DNA of 64,000 nt. Origin: Dryomyza anilis (taxonomy: Eukaryota; Arthropoda; Insecta; Diptera; Dryomyzidae). The position numbers and the translations under genes were made by a program. Location of the stretch: positions 105,804,526-105,868,525 of the forward strand of contig OX638132.1 of NCBI GenBank assembly GCA_951804985.1. Direction: 5' to 3'. Positions 58,126 to 64,000 of this stretch are shown here, piece by piece (position 1 is the stretch's first letter; every line of letters begins with the position of its first letter). Under the pieces are notes generated by a model. That model did not search any database and was not told the DNA's origin. It saw only the letters and a list, made by a program, of their open reading frames with translations.

Positions 58126-58910
58126 GTCTTAAGTAGAGAAGGGCGCGTGCTGTGCTTTTTTCGTGTCACGCCCGAAAATCTGAGTACGTGCGTGCAAATC
58201 TCCGTACATGCTAGTTGTGGTCGTGCCCGTGCCTCTAAAATCAGGCACGCGCCCATTAAAAGTTTATTTTTAGTTTTTACTCCAATTTAAAAACCCTTTA
58301 TATGTCGGTTCCACACATTTTTAATAACGGTTCCGATTCCGCTTCTTTTCGGTCCCCGACATGTTCCGATTCCGGAGAGGTTCCGATTCAGAGTATAAAA
58401 CAGTACCAAAGTCAATTTTTGAGTTATTTATAATAAGGGACCGTAAAGAACCGGAACAGATTTAAAAATGTGTGGAATATAAGTTTTTGTTGGTTGAAAC
58501 CGAAATCGGAACCGCTATTTTTGAAATCTTGGAACGAGAACTGTCAATGATATTCCAAGGGTTTTAGTCCCTCTTTGGGACCGCGAAGAACTGGAATTCT
58601 AACCGGAACCGTTTCATTTTTGGAACCGGAACTGGAATAAAAACCGTCATTAAACAATGTATGAAACCGGAATCGCATCCCATACAATTTTTTGGTTGAA
58701 ACCAAAATGTATATTATTATTTTTCACGTTTTGCCTAGTTTTTCGTGTGATTCCGTACTTTTTTCGTGTTATTTCGTGTTATCTCGTGTTTTATCGCGCT
58801 TCTCGTGCGTGCCTTTAAATTTAGTCGTCGGGCTCGTGATCGTGCTTGTCACATATCGGCGTGCCCGTGCGTGTTCGTGCCATCAAAACGCGCCCATCTC
58901 TAGTCTTAAG
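58126..58910. mobile_element. hAT-type non-autonomous element with 8-bp target duplication
   Basis: The element is 58134-58902: TAGAGAAGGGCGCGT at the left and ACGCGCCCATCTCTA at the right (one mismatch). It is flanked by the perfect 8-bp repeat GTCTTAAG at 58126-58133 and 58903-58910. An 8-bp duplication plus TAGAGA-type ends is the mark of hAT transposons. Sub-terminal regions are full of CGTGCCCGTGC-like words, as is usual in hAT. The middle has GGTTCCGATTCC / GGAACCGGAAC repeats. No transposase is encoded. Confidence 0.87.
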
Positions 58911-59039
58911 GTCTGAATGAGGTGTTAATTATTCCGCTACTGGTTGGTTTAATATAAAACTGACAGAGCTAGGACCGGTTTTTATCTCCGAGGAACCAGT
59001 CACGTGCGCAGTCTTGTACCAGTTCGTCTCCCCGTGGGG

Positions 59040-59258
59040 TAATTAGGTATAAATAACTTTATTTATTGGCCCAAATGATCTAAATTTTATTTATTTCGGT
59101 AGTGCTGTGGACTCTAACAAACTTTATCAATTGTACTGTGAATTCTTTTCCCTACGTTTTGTGGTTTAAATAAATTCACCACGAGCGCAAAGCCAGGATT
59201 CGAACCCGAGACTTTTAGAATGCAAGTCCAGCGCGCATACCGCTGGACTACTGAGACC
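59040..59258 (-). mobile_element. tRNA-derived SINE family B, copy 2
   Basis: Minus strand: CAGTAGTCCAGCGGTATGCG (A box, about 59233-59253), CTGGACTTGCATTC, and B box GGGTTCGAATCC (59196-59207), which is a perfect Pol III B box. The body has TGTGAATTCTTTTCCCTACG on the plus strand, shared with 40.7 kb. The better B box suggests it is younger than copy 1. Confidence 0.72.
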
Positions 59259-59259
59259 G

Positions 59260-61090
59260 GAATATTCAAAATTCCAATCGAAATCGTAATAAAATTTCAA
59301 ATTCGTTCGAATAGTATTTCTGTTTTTTCCGAAATAAATTTTTCAATAGAAAATACACGTATTTCAAACAAATTCAAACCGTTCAAGACCTTTGAAATTT
59401 ATAATTTATCAATTCGATTTATATTGCCAATTATTTTAATTTCAACTAGAGGTGAATTTCAGAATTTACCTGATTAGTTTGCAATAATTCAATTTCTAGT
59501 CGAAAAACTGAAAGATCTCAACGAAAGGATTCGAAATATTAACTCATAAATAAAATAATATTTGTGACTTTCATTTGATTCTACTTCGAAATAATTTCAG
59601 CATAGTAGCTGGCAGCAAGCCACACTCATTCACATGCCAATAAATTTGCGCAAAATCAGTTGGCGCCTAATGAGCATGAAAATGATGACCCTGGGAACAC
59701 CAGCCAACAGCAGCCAACACCAGCCAACAGCAGCCAACACCACAACAACCGGCAACAATTAAAAGGACATCAAGTGCAAGTGAATCCTGTGTGAATCCAG
59801 TGCAAATTACGAGCGAAGCATTCGCCTAATTTTTGCATAACAACATTTGGACCGTTCGCGCCGTTTGGACCAATTTAGCCATGTCGCAATTAGGACGCCG
59901 CACCGCTGTTCCCACCATCAAAACTGTCACAACAAATCAAAACAGAGCGCGCGCCATAATGTGGCTCTCGCGCTGATCTCTGGCAACCCCTAATTGTTTG
60001 GGTGGACGTGCCAGGACATTAGAACGTAATCGGCAGATTGCTCTGATCCTCTGCAGCGAGTTGCTGCTTCGGTCGCGGGCAATAAAATCAAATTCGATTT
60101 GTGCCGCTGCGAATCGCATCCGCCGCGGTGCGTAATTGTTGTGAAAATCGTTGCTCATTGCGGAGGACACACGCAGCAAGGACCCTTTCGTCCGTCCTCG
60201 GCATTGATTTAAATAATTATGCAGAAAATGTCGAGTAGTTGAGCTGACAAATCTGTCACTGTTGCGGTGCGGTGTTGCGGTGGCGCATATCCATTGAGTT
60301 TTGTGGTTTTGGTTGTTCACAGAATTCCATGTAAATTTCTGAGACAATTAATTAATGTCTGCCGTGTCGTCCTGGCCGCACAGGCGTCAGGCAGCAGGCA
60401 TCAGGCATCACCTGAACATGTCTTATCTGGCATCTTCGATGTAGCTTCTGCGATGATTGAATTTTTTTTCTGTCGTACTCATTAAGAATTCTTTGGCTTT
60501 GTTCTCGGAAGTATTCAAACGTGTGGGCTACGAGTTGAGAGCTACCTTGTAATAACTCAGAAGGCGAAGAGGCACAACTTTTGCATATTGTGAATCCAAA
60601 TTCTAAAGAATCGAAATTTACATAGACTGTTTTCAGTCAGACACATTTAATAAGTTTAATGCGACTTTATTTTCAGACTTTTTAAATTTTGTTTTATTTA
60701 TATTTATATACATTTTCAAATGTTTTAAAATGCTCTGAATAAAGAACAAACTTTTGCTCGTTCAAGGAAAGTAAGAAACCTTTTCTTTTTCGAAATATTA
60801 TTTTCTGCCTGTTTACGACATATGTCATGAAATTCAAATTTCATAATGTATTTGTTAAACTGCTTCCTAAAAATGACCACTACATTTGAAATATACCTTG
60901 CAAAGTAATAGACATTATTTCTCGGGTAAGTAATCCAATTATTTATCTAATGTATTTGAAACAAAATCTTTTTTGAGAATTTGAGAATTATATATGTAGA
61001 AAATATTTTTTGCTAAAAAAGAAATAATATTTACACTTCATACAATATTTTTCATTTTCTGAATTTGTTCTTAATATTTCAATATATTCA
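59260..61090. other. Non-coding DNA with single-copy island 59600-60560
   Basis: The island includes a 10-bp alternating array (CCAGCCAACAGCAGCCAACA at 59700-59719, repeated to 59741) and CTGTTGCGGTGCGGTGTTGCGG. A 136-codon minus-strand frame (59937-60347) has no domain and Arg/Asn/Ser-heavy composition. No gene called. AT-rich from 60600. Confidence 0.4.
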
Positions 61091-61093
61091 TTA

Positions 61094-61959
61094 CTAGCTG
61101 GACCCGTGCACGACTCGTGCAAAGACTTTGTGAATACAAGGATATGGAGCAATTTTAAGAATATAAAAAACATTTTTATTATTTATATTATTATGCTTCG
61201 CTGAGAATTTTTTTTTATTAGTTTTAGAAATGTAGTAAACAAAACAAAAATAATTCTCCGCTAAAACAGCTTTCCTCATAGATAATTCTTTCTCAGACTG
61301 TGCTTCCCCGTAGAATTTTCCCAGTAGAAATCTTCCTCGTAAATTTTTCCCTATAGAACGCTTTCCCGTGGAATTCTTCCCGGTAGAAATCTTTCCGGTG
61401 GAATTTTTCCCGTAGAATTCTTCCCCGTAGTGTATTTTCCAGTAGAAGTTTTATTGTGGTGAGTTCGGTGTGGTGAGTTTCGGTGTGGTAATTGTTGGTG
61501 TGATGAGTTTTAGTGTGGTGAATTTTTGTGTGGTGAGTTTTAGTGTGGTGAATTTAAGTGTAGTGAATTTTAATGAGGTGAATTTTAGTGTGGTGAATTT
61601 TGGTGTGGTAAGTTTCATTGTGGTATGTTTCATTGTGGTGAGTTTTATTGTGGTGAATTTTATTGTGGTGAGTTTAAGTGTAGTGAATTTCAGTGTGGTG
61701 AATTTAATTGTGGTGAGTTTTAGTGTGGTGAATTTGAGTATGGTGAGTTTTAGTTTGTTGAATTTTAGTTTGGTAAATTTTAGTGTGGTAAGTTTTAGAG
61801 TGGTGAGTTTTAGTTTGGTGAGTTTTAGTGTGGTGAGTTTTAGCGTGGTGAATTTTAGTGCAGTGAATTTTTGTATTTGAGTTTTTTGTTTTTAAGTTTT
61901 TTAATTTTTTCGCAATTTTTGAGAAATATTTGTTTTTAAATTTTTCTATACCACGCCCC
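61094..61959 (-). mobile_element. Helitron-like non-autonomous element 3, 5' end unclear
   Basis: On the minus strand it ends in a perfect hairpin GCACGAGTCGTGC (61108-61120), then ACGGGTCCAG and CTAG (61094-61097) before host T. It carries the largest 15-bp array (TTAGTGTGGTGAATT-type, 61448-61878, about 28 units) and the GAATTCTACSGG-type array at about 61290-61440. GGGGCGTGG at 61951-61959 is the last part that matches element 2; the TCTATATA start is not seen. The 136- and 85-codon frames are array products. Confidence 0.68.
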
Positions 61960-62590
61960 ATTTCACTATTTATAAATGATTATTTTCAAAAAATGTACTT
62001 ACCCGTTTCTTCCACTGGAGTTTTCAAATATTAATTAAGGTCTGAAAAAACCCTACAAACCATTCGACGATAATTTTTGAATTCGATAAAATCAAGATTA
62101 ATTTACGATATGAAACTCAAAATATTTTGAAATTCGATTGTATCTTTTAGGAATTATTGTCAAAAAAGAAAACTTTCTGAACAAATTTAATTTGTTTATC
62201 GAATATAAACAGTTTTTCGATATCTACTCGATATCTATATCGACAAAAAATAACGATATCGTCATAGATAGGTTCGTTTTAATCGAAATCCAATCACTCT
62301 CGTGTCATTTTAGATTATCGAAAACGATAATTTGGGCATATAAACGATATCGTAAAAATATCGTTTGGTTTGCTGGGAAGTGAAAATGATATTTTGTATC
62401 TGTATGTCTTTAACATTTTTTCAGGGAATTCGGTTACAAAAACTAAATTTCATCTATTGAAACCTAAACCATTAACGGTTTCGGTTTAGTCACACGTTTC
62501 GGTTACTATTTTGGTTTTAAATTTTATAACGATACTGTATCGATAGACCAGTTTCATGTTTTTGTATTAAGGTCACTTTTTGACCATATC
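61960..62590. other. AT-rich non-coding DNA
   Basis: Contains ATATCGA words and the segment at 62157-62260 that resembles 27370-27470. No gene. Confidence 0.4.
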
Positions 62591-62596
62591 TTCATA

Positions 62597-62785
62597 CCCA
62601 GAAAAAAATTTCCTCAAATACCATTAAAATTGGTCAATAGGACAATTATTGATTTAATAGTATAGAAAAAAAATCTTTTCATATGAACTCAATGGCAATG
62701 TCATGGTATTTTCTAGTATTTAATGGTATTTATCCTATTGACTATTTTTAATAGTAAAAAACTATTATTTATATAGTATTTTTTC
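62597..62785. mobile_element. ~215-bp MITE, CYCAGAAAAA family, one end decayed
   Basis: Starts CCCAGAAAAAAATTTCCTC and is close to the reverse complement of 52064-52275 throughout. The right end reads AGTATTTTTTCC instead of ...CTGGG, so about 5 bp of the terminus are altered. Confidence 0.75.
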
Positions 62786-64000
62786 CAATTACCTAAAAAT
62801 TTAAAAAGAAATAAATTTAAAAATATTTTCAGTTGTGTAATAACTAAAAACATTCCTTTGGACCCTAGCATGGGAATTTAGAATTTGCCTCCTCTGCAGA
62901 TTTTTTCACACTTCAAAGAGCTCGTCAAGTCTACCTCTGGAAATATGCGGCCCTCAATTAATTTGGAGACAACAGCAATTACGTGAATATTGTGTCACAG
63001 GCAACACAAACAATTGGAACATTTGGAAAATGCAATTGTTTGGCTGTCCGTCTGTCTGTCTGTTTGTGACATGTTGTTGTTATCCGCAAATCACAACAAA
63101 CAAACAAACGCCAGAGACTGTGTCGAATTTTCCTACTGTTCGCCGATGATGACACTTGAAACTCGTGATAAAAAGAATCACTCACGCAAAAACATTGGAG
63201 TGACTGACTGAAGCAGGAGCAAACCGAAATGTGTCCCAAAACGAGGCTTTTGATGATAATGGTGTCAACAACAGACAGACAGACGGATGGACGGACAGAC
63301 GGATGAATAGACAGCAGCAACAACTACAGCGCGGTAATCTGACCTTTGCTATATTAAATTCTAGAACCAAGAAAGGTTAATCGAACAAAACACTTGTTCG
63401 GCAACCTTTTTAGGGCACCTCGTACTGCGAAGAACTCCTTTTCGAATCAAGGCGCGGCGGCGACGATCAACACTTTGATGACGACGATGATGATGCTGTT
63501 GATGATATTGTTGTTGTTGTGGATGATGACAGTTTTCTTATTATTTTTTTGTTGAAATGATTTGACAGATTTTTCTGTTTTGCTTTGAGTCCTTGAAAAG
63601 CTGTTGTCTGTTTTCTCAAAATTGCCAACAATTGAAGGAATCCAGGGCAATTCTTTCATTGTCGCCACTGCTCAAGGATGAGACGCAGTTTTTCTTTTAC
63701 TTTTTTTGTTTTTAATTTTATTCTTTGTTGTCACTCGTTACCTTTCAGGTGTTTTTTCATTTTTTTTTTGGTAGAATGCAAAACAGTATCCCTCGAGTGA
63801 AGTTTTTGAGACATTTCCAACTAAGTTTCTTGTCTGCGATGAAAATCTTTTTGTCCAGATTATTTGCATTATTTTATATCTTAGTTATTTAAGAAATATT
63901 CGGGCATCTTTTTTTGATATTTCACCATGAAAAAATTAATTAAGAAAAGTCCTTCAACTGTGAAGAAACTTTTTTTTCACTCGAGGTAGTGTTTTTATTC
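62786..64000. other. Single-copy non-coding DNA to window end
   Basis: Balanced sequence with CGTCTGTCTGTCTGTTTG near 63050, ACAGACAGACAGACGGATGG near 63272, and GATGACGACGATGATGATGC near 63477. Opposed frames of 62-114 codons come from these runs. No gene recognised. Confidence 0.4.

Noticed and set aside
59937..60347. 136-codon minus-strand frame
   Set aside because: No recognisable domain and opposed by other frames; it lies in a CAGCC-rich single-copy island.
1..64000. CRISPR array, operon, integrated virus or bacterial gene cluster
   Set aside because: No regularly spaced identical repeats with unique spacers, no clustered long frames, and no viral polymerase or capsid motifs were seen.

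Overview
The window looks like nuclear DNA of a higher (brachyceran) fly. The evidence is AT-rich non-coding DNA, CAACAACAAC and GCATGC-rich single-copy islands, many small DINE-1/INE-1-like and MITE-like repeats, tRNA-derived SINEs, jockey-like LINE scraps, and an intronless LRR gene with a fly-type CAAAATG start. The species cannot be fixed from sequence alone; a tephritid-like or similar non-Drosophila schizophoran with long intergenic DNA is an inference. There is no sign of bacterial genes, operons, CRISPR or viral genes.

Only one convincing protein-coding gene is present: a 566-residue single-pass membrane leucine-rich-repeat (LRR) protein on the minus strand at 12704-14404, with a nearby poly(A) signal and GATA motifs upstream. 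All other long reading frames are explained by repeats, low-complexity DNA or chance. Other exons of a large gene, if any lie here, are too short to recognise.

The rest alternates between two textures. Single-copy, more GC-balanced islands lie at about 0.6-1.4, 2.1-3.1, 5.6-7.0, 10.4-11.5, 14.4-15.5, 17.0-17.9, 19.6-21.2, 21.9-22.8, 24.2-26.3, 35.4-35.9, 38.1-39.1, 41.2-43.0, 46.0-47.2, 49.2-51.5, 54.6-56.1, 59.6-60.6 and 62.8-64.0 kb; they could be intergenic or intronic regulatory DNA. Between them lie AT-rich blocks built from transposable-element remnants.

The repeats resolve into families from sequence comparison within the window: (1) three Helitron-like elements (16.1, 44.2, 61.1 kb) ending in CTAG before T and carrying 15-bp tandem arrays; (2) DINE-1/INE-1-like elements (8.1 and 34.4 kb, fragments at 3.5 and 23.4 kb); (3) tRNA-derived SINE family A (head at 0.1, copies at 28.0, 33.7, 53.3 kb), one copy with a perfect 13-bp target duplication; (4) SINE family B (40.6, 59.0 kb); (5) a hAT-type element with an 8-bp target duplication (58.1 kb); (6) a ~215-bp MITE with CYCAGAAAAAA ends in seven copies; (7) foldback elements beginning ATATCGTCACTGTCATGCC (36.6, 48.0, 52.6 kb), one split by a SINE; (8) TTACGAA-rich MITEs (4.1, 28.9, degenerate 33.1 kb); (9) CACAGAAAAA-ended elements (7.4, 43.3 kb, fragments 1.4, 19.2 kb); and single TIR elements at 18.4, 27.5, 39.8 and 57.0 kb.

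No new multi-gene system is visible. The points most worth a second look are the Helitron 3'-end structure and its expanding internal arrays, the density of uncharacterised MITE families, the nested SINE, and the isolated LRR receptor-like gene.
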